A DNA stretch of 64,000 nucleotides from Xiphias gladius (GCF_016859285.1 NC_053405.1:3461760-3525759); one strand, 5' to 3'; numbered from the stretch's first letter, positions 12,421 to 24,710 are shown. Notes: generated by a model not told the origin, from the sequence alone. Made by a program: numbers and translations.

Positions 12421-12491
12421 AATTCGGTACAGATGTAAAAAACACACGAACACCCTGGGGGCACCTTTTTTTCCCGAAGATGTTGCAGAGC

Positions 12492-12633
12492 CTACTGGAA
12501 ACGCAGTGACCGAAGCAGATTCAAGCGGGCGACCGCTGAGAATCGACTCAAGATTTTAGCTAAACGGGGGAATTCGTGTTTCTAAGACAGCTGCCCTGTC
12601 GTAGTTACCTCGAGACTGTTCATGAGATTTACT
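12492..12633. repeat. Segment duplicate, copy 2
   Basis: Second copy of the segment at 11910-12055, offset by about 582 bases. It is diverged by substitutions and small indels, so the duplication is old. Confidence 0.6.
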
Positions 12634-12801
12634 TCAAGTGGTGTGTATTTTGAGCCTCATTCATAAGTTCTCCTTGTACGGTATAACACCTCAGCAGATA
12701 GTGATAGCCAGGCGCGACCCAGCGCCGGACCTGTTCTCCGCTGCCCTCTGGCCCGCGGCCATCTTTGTCCGGGTGGTATGTGCCTATCCGGGGTCCCATG
12801 A

Positions 12802-12826
12802 CCCGCCCCTGGTCTAAATATAAATA
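12802..12826 (+). promoter_or_regulatory. Candidate DUSP22 core promoter (GC box plus TATA-like)
   Basis: A GC-box-like CCCGCCCC at 12802-12809 is followed by TATAAATA at 12819-12826, about 310 bases before the DUSP22 start codon and in GC-rich surroundings. The order and spacing suit a plus-strand core promoter with transcription starting near 12850. This is inference from motif content only. Confidence 0.35.
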
Positions 12827-13138
12827 TCCAAGCAGGGTGCAACGTGCTAAGGTCACATTACATCATCCCGAGCAACATATTCTCGACGCAGTGGCACTGG
12901 GGGCATGAGCAGCGGGCCCGCCGCAGGCTTCACGATGTCCTGGCTCACACAAAGAAGTCGCCGGACCTCGTGACTCACTGTCTCCGTGTTGAGAGGGCTT
13001 GACGGGACCTAAGTGCTGGAAGATGCAGCCCGAGCGACTCTGAACTTACTCCCCGGAGCCCAAATTTTTCTCGACATACTGCGGCCTGGAGTGGGTCCTA
13101 AGCTTAATGTTGTTTTTTCCCTGAGACCTTTGGCAGAC

Positions 13139-16100
13139 ATGGGTAATGGAATAAACAAGGTACGGTATCATGCGGTGAGGATTAACTCTACACAAACATT
13201 CCAACCTCAGTTACCTGTCACAATTGTTCGCTCTTCTTCGACTATAACGACTTCTGCATCCTCCACCGAACTCACGGTTCAACTTTCTGTAGGTCCTGCC
13301 TGATCTTTACCTTGGAAACATCAGAGGTAAGACGTCCCGCCTGTTGTCGTTTGAGTAAAGAAATGATTTATTTTCAGGATAATGTAGTAGAGTGTGTTTC
13401 AGTTCCTCATGTGAAGGGGCATGTGGTGAGATGCTACACTGAGCTCAGTTTCTATAGAGTGGAGAGGTCACAGTGTAGAGCAGATTGAAGTATTGTATTT
13501 TGATGTAAAAAAAAAAAACTACTACAGTGAGTTTTTTTGCCTCTGCGTGTGTGTGTGTGTCTTGCGGGGGTTGGTGTACGACTCTTTCAGCAGCTGGAGG
13601 AAACAAAGTATTTCTGATGGCTGCTGTGAGTACGTGAGGGCTGGTGTGGGAGGGGATGCCCCACGGCGTGGGGGTGTCCCCGATGTAAACTGAATTCCAC
13701 ATCTTTCCACAAAGCAGCAAATGCAGTTAGGTTGCTCTTGCTTTTTTTTACACATGCTAAAGTGACAACTCTGGAAGTTTCGTTGAAAACGTGGACCACT
13801 TTTCGCAAACATGACGTGTTCAGGGAATGACTGTCAGAGAGGAAATCTGAAACCCGTCACTTTAACCAGGCTTTTGATTTGATTGAGCTTTTTAGCCTCC
13901 TGACTTGGCTTTTTTTTCTTTTTCTTCGACTCTCTGCACCCATACAACAGAAGCAAGGAGGTCTTAGCTGGCAAACTGCATAGTAGATTAAAAATGAAAA
14001 TGGTTGTGATGCCATTTTTTGCCTTTTAAAGCAGATTATTTACATAAAAAAAATCGTGGCCCTATAACCTATGTAATACCTAGAAATGCAGATCATCTCC
14101 ACAGAATGAAAGGCGAACACACAGATTACGAACAGACAGTTATTTCCAGCTTTCTTGTCCATTCTGGCTGTTTTGTTTCAGGCAACAAATTTCCACGCTT
14201 CATGCTGAAAGTCTGCCTGTCCTTCCACTGTAAATATTTACCGTATATTGAAATCAGTATATATAATATATGTGACTTCGCCGCGCCACAATGCAAGAGT
14301 GGGACCGGATTTAGTTGTTTTAGCCCAAGAAGGAGTTTAGCGTTAGCTGAGTTCTTGTTCTGCATAATGACTGGATTTGGCCACGGCCTCATTTTGTTAC
14401 GTGGAATGAAAAACTGAGTTGCCAAGATGTCTGTTTATTAAAATGGATATTTGCAGAGGGAAATGTGTGGCTGCCTGGTTTTTACCTTCTTTTCGTTGTC
14501 ACTTCTAATTTTACTGTTTTGCTACCGTTTTCGCTGAATGTAGCCATTTCTGTTGCATATTCCTCCTTATATGTTAAAACAGATGCCAAAAAGTTGGATT
14601 CTGGTCTCAAATGAGGTCAAACGTGTTGGTGACTGGGGCGCAGCCACTGGTCTCTGTTACCGGCTTCGGTGTGATATTGGCTCCATGACAGCCCATGAGA
14701 ATATTTCTTTCATGACCCACCGCCACGGGAACCTGTGTCATTTTATGACCTCGAAGTCTCTGGCTGTCTTAAGATTGAGTTTCCTCTGCGAGTGTGTTGA
14801 GCATTTATACTGGGAAGGCTACTCAGATGTTTTCTTTTTCTTTCTCTTTTTTTATCTTCTGTGTTGTAAGCTGTTATTTCTGTCTCACTGTTTATATACA
14901 GATGATATGTGGAATAGGATTAGTTGAATTCATTTAGCTGGCAGGAGCATTCAGCACAGACTCATCTCTGGACTTGTATAGGTGGCATCATCAGCATCCT
15001 GCAAACTTGCAAAGCATGAGAAAAAAAGGTTCAAGACACATCTGTCCAAGGTAGAAAACATTTGGCTTCCTTTCAAAGAACAAAATTTGATTAAAACTAT
15101 TACTGTTTCTTGCTTTTGGGCCAAGCTGTTGGACTGTTTTAGAAACATTGGTTTTCCGGTTTTTCTTTCAGTTCAAAACAAGAGCAAAACTTTTAAGCCA
15201 TAGGGCCATATTTGCTTGGGAGACATTTGAGGAGGGGTGTTGTTGTTGGGCAGAAAAGGCTTTATTTAGGTGAGAACCTGTGTGAGATGATTTGTGGTTG
15301 GACGGAGGGAGCATTTGCAATTTCTTGATTTTCTTTGTGATCCGCAGATGCACGAGACAGGGAGCTGTTGGCGCAGCACAACATCACCCACATCCTGTCA
15401 ATCCATGATGCAGCTGCACCCGTCCTGGAGGTGAGCCGTCTCCTCTGTGCATCCAGCATCGGCCTGCGAGGCCCCGTGACCCCGACATTAATCCAGCCTC
15501 AAAGCACACAACCTCCCCTGAACTCACCAGGGCTGTCCCCCCCCCCCCTCAGTGTCCCTGCTGCTCAGCACTCATTCTGAAAATGTGAAATTGTGGCATC
15601 GGGCCAGAGGCGCTACGCTGTCCTGTCCCGACTTAACATCTTCGCACTGCTGCAGCTAACGACCATTATCGATCTGCGTACCGAGTAATTTTCAAAATCG
15701 CCGATTCATTAAGTCAGAAAAATGGCGAGAATTTGTGAAAACTGCCCATCACGAACAGCCCAAAGTGATTCTTCAGTCGTCTGAAGAGAAAAGAAGAATG
15801 TCCTCACATTCAAGTATGGCACCAGCATATTTTTTGGCGTTTTATTCGTAAAAAAGGTCACGAAACCTGTCATCAACAGCGTGTTTATCATATTACACGA
15901 GGTCATTCGAGTTTAAACGGGAAGGACAAACAGGGAGGGAATGGGATGTAATGTAACATAGTTTACACAAAAGTCAAATTTCTTATCAAAGACTTTTGCA
16001 ATCGACCACTTCAATGGGTTTTGAAAGTCAGATGTTGTTATTTTCAATTTTACACAGAAAGTTCTTTTGACTTGTCAGTCACAAAACCCGGATTTCACCA

Positions 16101-17717
16101 GGTTTCACCAAATAAGCAGTTTTCTGAATTAGTGCGGTGCTGTGTGGGATCTCAGTGAGTATCTGAGAATTTCTCTGCAGTTTTCACTCGCTGTGTAGGG
16201 GATGCAGCTGTAATGCAGATGCAGGCCAGTTACACCGTAGGATATTCTTCACGCAAGACGCTTTTAGCACAGCAGGCCAGAGTCCAAAAAGTCCTGAAAG
16301 TGGAACTGCATTTAAAAAAAAACAAAAAAAAACGGTTTCTAGCTTTTCAATGCTGCATTTAGACGTGGCAATTTGTGTACAAAAGAGCGGGAAAGGTGTT
16401 TTTTCTTGTGTGTACGAGAGTGAGTAAGTGTCAGGAAAGAAAGAGCCGATTCTACTGTGAGAACCTGGTCAACTGAAAGTAGCAGTCTGCTCTCATTGAT
16501 TTACATTTGACAAGAGATGCTAGAATACACTGTCCCCTCATCTGCCATATTTCTTATTGGTTTTATTATCATTATATATTGTAACTATAGGTTATTGGAG
16601 GTATAAAGCTTAACTGTGTGGTTTCTCTGTGATGTTATTCTCTCAGTTTAGCTACAATAGATACATTAGGGACAGCAGATGTGTGTCAACCTGTAATTAT
16701 TAATGAAGTGATTGGGCGGACTTCGGATTCATTGACTGTCATTTTCTCAGAGTGAATTAAAGGCATCGCATCATGAAATTTTCCCCCCTCTGTCCGCGTT
16801 TTTTGAAAACCCTGAATCCGTCTTTGACCTTCAGCGTCGGCTTTCACAACTTTCATCTTTTCTTGTTGAAAGCGAGCATGAAAAGTGTTCGGAGATTTCT
16901 GTGCACTTTCTCCATCCAAGCTAGTGTGTTTCATTGAACGCTGAAGAGAAACAGCAACTTGTATTACAGTATCACTACCCAAACTGGTCAACCACAAAAA
17001 AACTTTTAAAAAGGTTTTGGGCTTGAAATTGAGCCTCAGCTCACAGACGCCCGCCCGGGCCGTGCTGGCGGCCGTTCGGCGGCTCGTCAATCTCAACTGC
17101 TGTACAAATCTTGATCGTGGGACTGTTCTCGCGGTTGAACGTATCAGGCAGCTTTTTTTTTTTTTTTTTTTGAGTTCTGTGGCATAATGGTGACTCAGGT
17201 CGGTTTAACTAGTGTAGCCCAAATGGCCAGATGGGATGGTTTATTTGCATACCTAACAGTCAAACTGCTGACTTATCGATTTCTTGGAAGACAGCTTGAT
17301 GGTTCCTGAGAGAGGAAGGCAAAATTTGCAACCACCAAATCTCTGAGGTCAGACGTTCCATTTGCTGTACAGTACGTGGCTCTGATTAACATACTGCAAA
17401 ATTAAGTGACGAGCTCAGTTTTATGGAACAGTAGTCTGGGCCTCCAGATGCCTTTTTCCAAGTACAGAACATTTCTGCACACGTCCCCGGCTCGCATGAA
17501 CACTGTTTGGGATTTCTGTGTGTCTCGGTTTAATTTTACAAATGGTATCACCGAGCCGTGGCTGTGGTGAGTTTGAATAATGACTGTGCAAAGATTTAAG
17601 ATTGCTTCTCAGCATTTGTTTGCATAACCTGACTCTTCCTGGCAACAATTACAATATCACTGACGTGCCTACATGCTTCTGCAACATGTGTATATTTATT
17701 AGCATTTAAGTGTGTGG

Positions 17718-17748
<31 letters not shown>

Positions 17749-17915
17749 AGTACTTTGTGTGGGGTTTGTGCGGGTGCAACCTGACCTGTCTGGAGCGCTT
17801 CCAGAGCTCGGCGTGTCCCAGAGGGCTCAGGGGTTTTTGCAGCAGTGCAGTCATAACGGGACAAGGTAGTTTCTGTCCACTGCATGTACCATCAGCTGCC
17901 AGGTGCACAGTGCAA

Positions 17916-17950
<35 letters not shown>

Positions 17951-20900
17951 CGAATATCGTTATGTCATGACCTAGCACACCAGTGCGGAGCAGCAGGGTC
18001 AGCGGTGCAATGTCTCAGGGGCCCTCCCCAACACCAAGAAGCAGGAAGTGACTTAGACCCATTATTCAAACAAATGACCCCCTCTGAACTGCTATGTGCT
18101 GTTGGACAGAAAAATACTGATTGAACAGGTTTTTTTCTCTGCGGGGAACATATAGTCTTGTCTGAGTCTAAACCTCTCCCTCCCCTCACCCTCTAGGACA
18201 TGACGTACCTTTGTATATCTGCCGCTGACCACTCAAAGCAAAACCTGTGAGTACTTCAAATATGATAAGGGCAGTACGTCCTGCATGAGGTCCACGAATC
18301 TTTCAAGGTTCGTCAACGTTGGCTCTAAAGTATCTACCATCTGATGAACCGTGGAAAGTGTAAATGAAAAAATCATGAATACAAAAACATATGAGGAGAA
18401 AAGTCCCACAAGAGTCTAATTATAATTTTCACACTTTAATGGTACAGAATGTCCGTGTAGAATTAACATGTGTTTATTAAAACGTAGATTGACTCATGTA
18501 CGGGGAAATAAAGTATATACCTGTGAATAAATCAATCATAAAATGTAGGTGTCTTCTGGTTGGGGGGCAGGTTCAGCATTATTCGATGGAATGACCTCTG
18601 CTGAACAACCTCATCGACATCAGAAGTATTTCGTTGGCTCAGGTGGAGTCAGACGAATAAAGTAATTTAGGAGTCTAATAGAGGTGTGAGAACTACTCTC
18701 TTAAAAAAAATACTAACGCCCCAAACTTCTGGGTAACGCTGTCGAAGTGTTCAAGGTTTTTCAACTGTTAAACTGTTTTGATGTGAACCCCCCACTAGGA
18801 CCCAGTACTTCAGGGACAGCATCATGTTCATCCACGAGTCCCGACTGAAGGGGGAAGGCTGCCTCGTTCACTGGTGAGTGAGAAGAAATCCTCAAAGGGG
18901 CTATCGGTGGAGTCCTCATTTGTGTATTAATACACTTGATCTGGCAATCACGTGCTCAAACGACGCTTCGCTTTTTAACATGGTAAAACAAGGGAGGACT
19001 TTTCTCGAGGGGCACTCGCGTTCTTTTTTGGGAAGGTAAAATATTCCGTTGATATTTGAGTATTTTTCTGCACGGCACCCTCCTTCCAATCATTCAATCC
19101 AAAAACGGACGACATTAGGTCACAATATACAGTGAATTATAGTATATGGTTCGAAACTGCTGTAATTTGCATATGAGGGTGCTGAAAGGAAGAAGCACAA
19201 ATATTCAAATGCAGCTGATTTTTGTTTATAATGATGAGAATGTGTCTCGAGGTGATTACTGGCTGGAGGTCCTCATATTTTATTAACCCCGTTTTCATTT
19301 TCAACCACATCACTGTCACCAGACAAAACCTGACTGACAATAATTTGGTTTGATGCTTTCATGGTAAATTTCATCATCTTTCATCTTTTCTCATATCAAA
19401 TATGCAAAATCGGGCATTTAACCACAGCTCTAGGAAAACAGGGGTTTCACTTCTTTGTACACTAAAGAAGAGAATCTCAATACAGTATGTGATTATTACT
19501 ACAACTAGCTGCTGGCTTTGAAGCTCTGTGCTCTCAGTGTGGCAGGAGTGTCCCGCAGTGTGACTCTGGTGGTGGCGTACATCATGACGGTGACGGGCTG
19601 CGGCTGGGTGCGTTCTCTGGCGGCGGTGAGGGCAGCCAGGCCCTGCGCGGGGCCGAACCTGGGCTTCTTGCGGCAGCTGGAGGAGTTTGAAAGCACAAAC
19701 CTGACAGAAGTGAGCGACACCACGCCCCTTCTCACTTGCAGTTATATTCCTCATGACTTTCATGATAGCAGAGTCTCCCTCTGACGCCATTTGTGGACGT
19801 CTTTTTTCAGCAAGGGCCATTCAGTGTATTTGAATTCTGTAGCTGCCGCTCTATCGGCACCCACAGGAAATGTTGCACGTGGAACACAGTGTTCGGTGTT
19901 ACCATTGTCGACTGTCTTCTTAACTCTACTTTCTTAACACAGTGTGATGTGATGAATCCTCTTAGCCCACCGGTTTTTTTTTGGCGGCAGCCCGGTACAA
20001 ACATCCTGCCCCATTCGAGCCTATGTCCCAATCCTAAATCGCTCATCAGTTGCAGGCGCCAAAAACAGCTTTTCAGGCTTTGGCCGGCTTTTTCCACGTT
20101 TTAGGGGCCCATAGAGCACGATGCACACAATAGGAAGTTAGAGACTTCTTTGAGGCTTTTTAAATGTTTCTGAATCTGATCGAGCCCCAGGTAACAGCGC
20201 AAGGCTGCAGCGGCCACACTTGGTGTTGCGGTGCGATGCACTCTGGAACCACCAACGCATCTCTCCCCGTACGCAATCGCTGGAAAAGGGATCCATCCAG
20301 CCCAGTAACGTTTGAAAAGTCGAGAGCGGCCGTAGGAGTCAGTTATTTGATCCCGTTGGTGCGTGCAGGGATCCAACAGGAAGTCAGATGCCTCGAAATG
20401 CAGGGGACGGACTCTAGTGCACGTGCTCCGCGGGCCCGAAAACGCAGACCACTGCTGAACTTGGGACGCCATCTTTGAACGTGGTATCCAGTTCTCCTTA
20501 ATACATACGTGGATCTAATGGATCAAATTTAGAGAATACAAAGAGTCATTTCGGGTTGTTTGTGAAGCTAAGAAAAATGTATACACTGTTTTTACCGCTG
20601 CTGCTTTTGCAATGAGCGTGTATGGGAGGAAGTCTTTTTGGGTGAGTGTGTCAGGTGACGCCAATACGCCAACAGTGGCTCACCGCCCAGCGCTGTTCCT
20701 GGGGGCTTGAGTCGCTCGTCCCCTGAGAGTAGCTGCACACGGCAGGTTCGCTGCCCCCGGTGGTTGATAAATGTGTCATTCTGGCACCTGTATAACTAAA
20801 GGCTGGGGTATGCTCCAAAAGGAACCAGTTGCCACTACGCGTCGTCCCCCACCACGTGGCACCTGTTTCGGAAGGGCCGCACTCGAAGGAGGGGCCAAAA

Positions 20901-21816
20901 ACCCGCGATGTCATCAGGCTGGCTTCCACCCACCTGCGTTGTAACGCCGAAAATTGCTTCACTCACACACAAAAGTCTAAATACTGCGAAACGTTTTTGC
21001 ACTTCCGAAAGCGGAATGCGACAAAGTGCAGTGGAAACAGACCTGGCAAACAAATTACGTCGTGCGCGAAGACTTGACATCCTCTGAAGCTTCCGCCGAG
21101 TAGCGGCAGAGGGAAACGTCGGGTCTGTGTGGAGCGATAATGAGACACTAAAATAATAAGTTCTTTTAACTCCGTCATCTCGATGCACCCTCCTCTTCTG
21201 CGATGGTTTTAATGGCACCCGCCTGGAGAATTAGAGCCAACCAACTCCCAACATTCGCTCAGCAGCAGCGCGTGGAAACATGCAGTATAAATCACGTTTC
21301 TTTTTAACCGATTTTTCCAAATTTTGGTTAAAATTTGCCCAACACTTGGATGGGAAATCACCTACGGGGAAGGGACGAGACGTAATAATTGTTTAAAATG
21401 TTGATAAGGGCACCAACATCGCTGGGACAGAAACGACTGTGAAAAGCGGGAAAGCTTGTGTGGTTGTCGGTTTTGCAAAGTTACAAAAATAGTCAAATGC
21501 AGCAGCCCCCCCACCTCATTTCGGACATCTGAAAGGTGTGTTGCTGGGGGGGGGGGTTTCAGTTTCCTCTCTGGCTTTTACTTCACCTCAGTGGGAGACT
21601 TTGCTCCGTCTCTTTGACTCTACCTAAGCTCATACTCTTTGACACTCACTGTGCTCTCCTCCCCTCCAGTATCGAGCCTGGTGGAAGGATCGGTATGGAA
21701 ATAACCCGTTGAATGATGATGAGGCGATCGAGGCTCTCTTGACGCGGAAATCCACCTGCAGCAGCGGTGCCATGGCGACCGGCGCCGCCCCCGCCGTGGC
21801 CACAGGCGGCACCTGA
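13139..21816 (+). CDS. dusp22: Dual specificity phosphatase 22 (JSP1/JKAP), complete
   Basis: DUSP22 is a small atypical dual-specificity phosphatase acting on JNK-pathway and T-cell receptor signalling proteins at membranes (known). Coding exons: 13139-13159, 13293-13326, 15348-15430, 18197-18246, 18799-18873, 19538-19709, 21670-21816; 193 aa versus 184 for the main human form. All junctions are GT-AG with matching phases. The start MGNGINK keeps Gly2, the N-myristoylation site, which decides the start although the frame is open upstream. General acid Asp57 sits in AADHSKQN. The P-loop HCVAGVSRS places nucleophile Cys88 and Arg94, with His87 split from Cys88 near the exon 5/6 junction. The last exon encodes YRAWWKDRYGNNPL and then a Gly/Ala/Thr-rich tail that does not resemble the human C-terminus. 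Paralogue assignment (22a/22b) cannot be made from the window, though linkage to IRF4 and EXOC2 may help; DUSP15 is the closest alternative. Confidence 0.96.
17152..17172 (+). repeat. T-homopolymer run in DUSP22 intron 3
   Basis: About twenty consecutive T. No recognisable retroelement body was seen next to it. Confidence 0.7.
17718..17748 (+). repeat. (TG)n microsatellite, DUSP22 intron
   Basis: About fourteen TG units. It is complementary to the CA run at 17918-17948 in the same intron. Confidence 0.9.
17918..17948 (+). repeat. (CA)n microsatellite, DUSP22 intron
   Basis: About fifteen CA units, 170 bases after the TG run and able to pair with it in the transcript. Confidence 0.9.
20440..20512 (+). 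repeat. Dispersed repeat fragment in DUSP22 intron 6
   Basis: Contains CGCCATCTTTGAACGTGGTA and TCCAGTTCTCCTTAATACAT. A similar text occurs at 54062-54110 (GGAACATGGTGTCCAGTTCT), so this is part of an interspersed repeat family. No coding content. Confidence 0.5.
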
Positions 21817-22520
21817 GATAAAATGTTCCCCCTGCCAGTCTGGTCTCACCTCAACGGAAGCGGCCGAGGACCGTGGGCCTCTGCTAGGACCATTAAACGA
21901 GTGGACCGGACCAGCTGTTTGACGAAACTCTCTGCATTTCGTGATTGATCACGCGGAGAGAAACAGCAGCAGAAACAGCTGTCTCTTAGAAAATTCTGTA
22001 TCGGTATATGTTGAATCTCATTTTTGCAGAATGGCTCGGCAGCCATGTGATGGGGGGGATTTTTTTTTTTTTTTTTATGGCATTATCTCGAGTCCCCTCC
22101 GTCATGTCATGTCCTTGCCGCTAACTGTCAAAACAACATGCAAGGGCAGTCAAGCTTGACACCAAGGAAACACATACATACAGTCCAGTGTGAATGCACA
22201 TTTGGCAGTGTGCACTCCCCCTGTCAGTTATGTTATGCTGTGTCTTTTACTTGAAATATGAGTATTACTTTCTATAGACAGTGGGAAAGCTGAAGAATAC
22301 TGTATCTTCCAGTAAAACACTTTCAACAGATTAAGGGTTTGTGTTTGGTTTTGTTCATATTGTCTAAAAGGGATTCACAGTAAAAGCTTGTATAAACTTT
22401 AATGCTAATGATTCACATCTATATATTTTTTTTTGCCCCGAGAAAAGTTAATCTACACACATGAATTTGCATTTTGTTCGATTAAATACGAATTAACGTG
22501 AATATTTTTACGCCCTTTTA
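21817..22520 (+). other. DUSP22 3' UTR and downstream sequence
   Basis: Follows the DUSP22 stop codon. No canonical AATAAA was found; an ATTAAA at 22481-22486 is the nearest candidate signal. A T-run occupies 22060-22076. No other feature recognised. Confidence 0.5.
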
Positions 22521-22523
22521 GAG

Positions 22524-22765
22524 CAGTGGTTCCCAACCTGTGGGTCGTGGACCTCAAAAAAGTTGTTGCAGTTTAAATCTGAGGGGGTCACAAAATTATT
22601 ATCAAGAAAGCAAAAACAAAAATCGCTGTGGACAAAATTATGTATATTTTTTTGCAGAATTTCCTCTAATCTTTTTATGTGAATTACCAGATAATGTAGG
22701 GGGATTCACACCTTTTGAAATGATTCAAACAAAATGGGGAAAGGCCTGTTTGTAAAAAAAAAAGT
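22524..22765 (+). repeat. hAT-type non-autonomous repeat remnant
   Basis: Begins CAGTGGTTCCCAACCTGTGG, a text typical of terminal inverted repeats of hAT-superfamily miniature elements, followed by GGGTCACAAAATTATTATC. The matching right terminus was not found, so the element is probably broken. Confidence 0.5.
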
Positions 22766-23367
22766 AAGTAAGTAAAAGTAGCGATTTCGGAACGTAAAAA
22801 TACTCACGCAAGCAAAAGTCTTGATTTCATATTCTTACTTAGGTAAAAGTATTCGAGTATTTTCTGCAAAATGTACTTTCAAAAGCAAAAGTGCTCATGC
22901 AGCAAAATTCCCCTGACTGTTCATGCTGGCGATGAAGCATTACTGTGATAATATGACAGTGGCAGGGGGCATTTCTGTGTAGTAACTTACTTTTCCTACT
23001 TCAAGTACTTTTGTTGCTGGTGCTTGATTATTATACTGAAGTACAGATCCACTCAGGTTACACGAGTGTCTCCATGTTGCACTTTGTATTCCACTACGTT
23101 CATCTGATAGGTATAGTTACTACTTACTTACTTTTCAGATTAAGATCTTATATTAAATGCATATTCTGACTCTATAAAATATGATCCATTGTTATAGATT
23201 GAACTACCCCCACAGTGTATAAAAGTGTTAGAAAGTGTTAATGCTACCTCGACCATCTGCAAGATTAAAATACTATATTTAAATCATGTAGATGTAGGTA
23301 AAATACTATGTATCTATCTATATCTATATATAATTATACATATCTATATCTACATATCTATATCAAC

Positions 23368-23424
<57 letters not shown>

Positions 23425-23810
23425 CATACATATCTATATAGATATAGATATGTATGTATAGATATATATGTATGTATATATATATATATATACGTGTATA
23501 TATATATACATACATACATATATATCTGTATATATCTGTATATAATAAATGTGTATAATATATGTGTATAAAAAATACATATATAGACACATATATACAT
23601 GTGTGTATATATGTATACACGCACACATACAATAGCACCGAGGAGCCCTTCGACTGCAGAACGAATACTTTTACTTTTAACACTCCCTGAATTAATGACA
23701 CATATTACATTACACACTCCAGCACTTGTGCTCAGGCAAACATCTGAAGGTTGGACTTTTACTGTTTCTGAGCTCTGCTACTTCTACTCGCCCTTCGACC
23801 GCTGCTTTTT
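22766..23810 (-). repeat. Interspersed teleost repeat interrupted by a TA microsatellite
   Basis: Runs through AAGTAAAAGTAGCGATTTC, TCAAGTACTTTTGTTGC, ATTCCACTACGTTCATCTGA and TCTGAGCTCTGCTACTTCTA. This style of sequence, rich in AAGTACTTTTAC words, is a common fish repeat. The block is split by the TA/ATAC microsatellite at about 23310-23620. No transposase fragment seen. Confidence 0.5.
23310..23620. repeat. TA/ATAC/ATAG microsatellite
   Basis: About 300 bases of TATATA, TACATA and TATCTA units between DUSP22 and IRF4. It includes a palindrome at 23423-23460, where TACATACATATCTATAT is followed closely by its reverse complement. Tyr/Ile-rich open frames on both strands are artefacts of the repeat. 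Confidence 0.9.
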
Positions 23811-24276
23811 AATTTTTTTAATTGTAATTTTTTTTTTTAATTGAGCTGTGTTTCGTGTGGGACTGTTACGAATCTCCTTGTGTCGTCTCTCTGTGATAAT
23901 TCTATGAAAGGCCTTGTAACCGTATGCCACGCTTTATAATCCTCTTCTCTGGTGGGCTCTTGTTACTGGTACTGTCTGCGGTATTATCGCAGGGTTTTTT
24001 TTTTTTTCATTCTATTTAATCTTCCAGTGGCAACAAACCTGCGCTGAAGGTTTTTTTTTGTTTTGTTTTGCTTTGTTTGGGCTCATCTTTTCTACCGCGG
24101 GACCACTCTGTACTTACTTTTTCGTAAGGCTTTATCGTTTCAAAGAATTGTTTTTTTCTCCGTCCTATGATTTTCCACGTGTGCGGGTGTGTGACACTTC
24201 TGATTTACGCCGGCAGGGTTTCCCCCGGTGTCTTACTGGAGCTCGGCTTCTGTGTTGATAAGATTCACGAGAGGGA

Positions 24277-24278
<2 letters not shown>

Positions 24279-24307
<29 letters not shown>

Positions 24308-24308
24308 G
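24279..24308 (+). repeat. (GA)n microsatellite 5' of IRF4
   Basis: About fifteen GA units, 150-180 bases before the donor of the probable noncoding first exon of IRF4. GA runs often lie in vertebrate promoters; whether this one is functional is not known. Confidence 0.85.
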
Positions 24309-24329
24309 CAAAAGCAGGTGCTGAGCATC

Positions 24330-24460
24330 CACGAGTCTGTGTCTCCGCCCCCCCCCCCACCGCTCACTATAGGCTGGAGGATTTAAGCGGGCCCGCCGTA
24401 AGGATGAGGGCTTTCCGAGACTGATTGATTTCAAAACTTGACGGGTTTCGAGTTTCACAG
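24330..24460 (+). other. Probable noncoding first exon of IRF4
   Basis: A good donor site (CACAG followed by GTAAGACC) ends at 24460, and a matching acceptor (GTTACAG) lies just before 24669, where the exon with the start codon begins. Mammalian IRF4 also has a noncoding first exon. The 5' limit given is approximate: no clear TATA box or transcript evidence fixes the start. Confidence 0.5.
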
Positions 24461-24524
24461 GTAAGACCACTTCGAGGCTCCTCCGGGGCGCACATTCGGG
24501 CCCAGTTGGTCTGCGTGGGAGACC

Positions 24525-24575
24525 GGGGAGGGGAGGGGTGGGGGGTGGGGTGGTGTGTGTGTGTGTGGGGGGGCA
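24525..24575 (+). other. G-quadruplex-prone tract, IRF4 intron 1
   Basis: Four or more runs of four or more G at 24525-24550 with single-base spacers, followed by a GT run and a G7 run at 24567-24573. It lies on the sense strand of IRF4 about 65-115 bases after the first donor site. Confidence 0.7.
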
Positions 24576-24710
24576 GCCTACCTTTTAGTGAGTTTTACTT
24601 ATATTGGATTCTCCGCCAAACTTGCACTGCTGTCAAAACACACCTCAGCGCATGACACTGCGTTACAGGACCTAACGGCGGGGTTGCTGCACGCGTCTGT
24701 GTGGACGGAG

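Larger units (their letters stand above)
10367..12800. other. Intergenic region between BPHL and DUSP22
   Basis: Head-to-head spacer of about 2.9 kb between the BPHL and DUSP22 start codons. It holds a moderately GC-rich block at about 11000-11290, a small CAGG repeat at 11745-11766, two copies of a segment about 140 bases long (near 11910 and 12492), and a dispersed repeat between them at 12160-12420. No open frame in it resembles a known protein. Confidence 0.6.

Noticed and set aside
23308-23717. Tyr/Ile-rich frames on both strands
   Set aside because: Direct translations of the TA/ATAC microsatellite.
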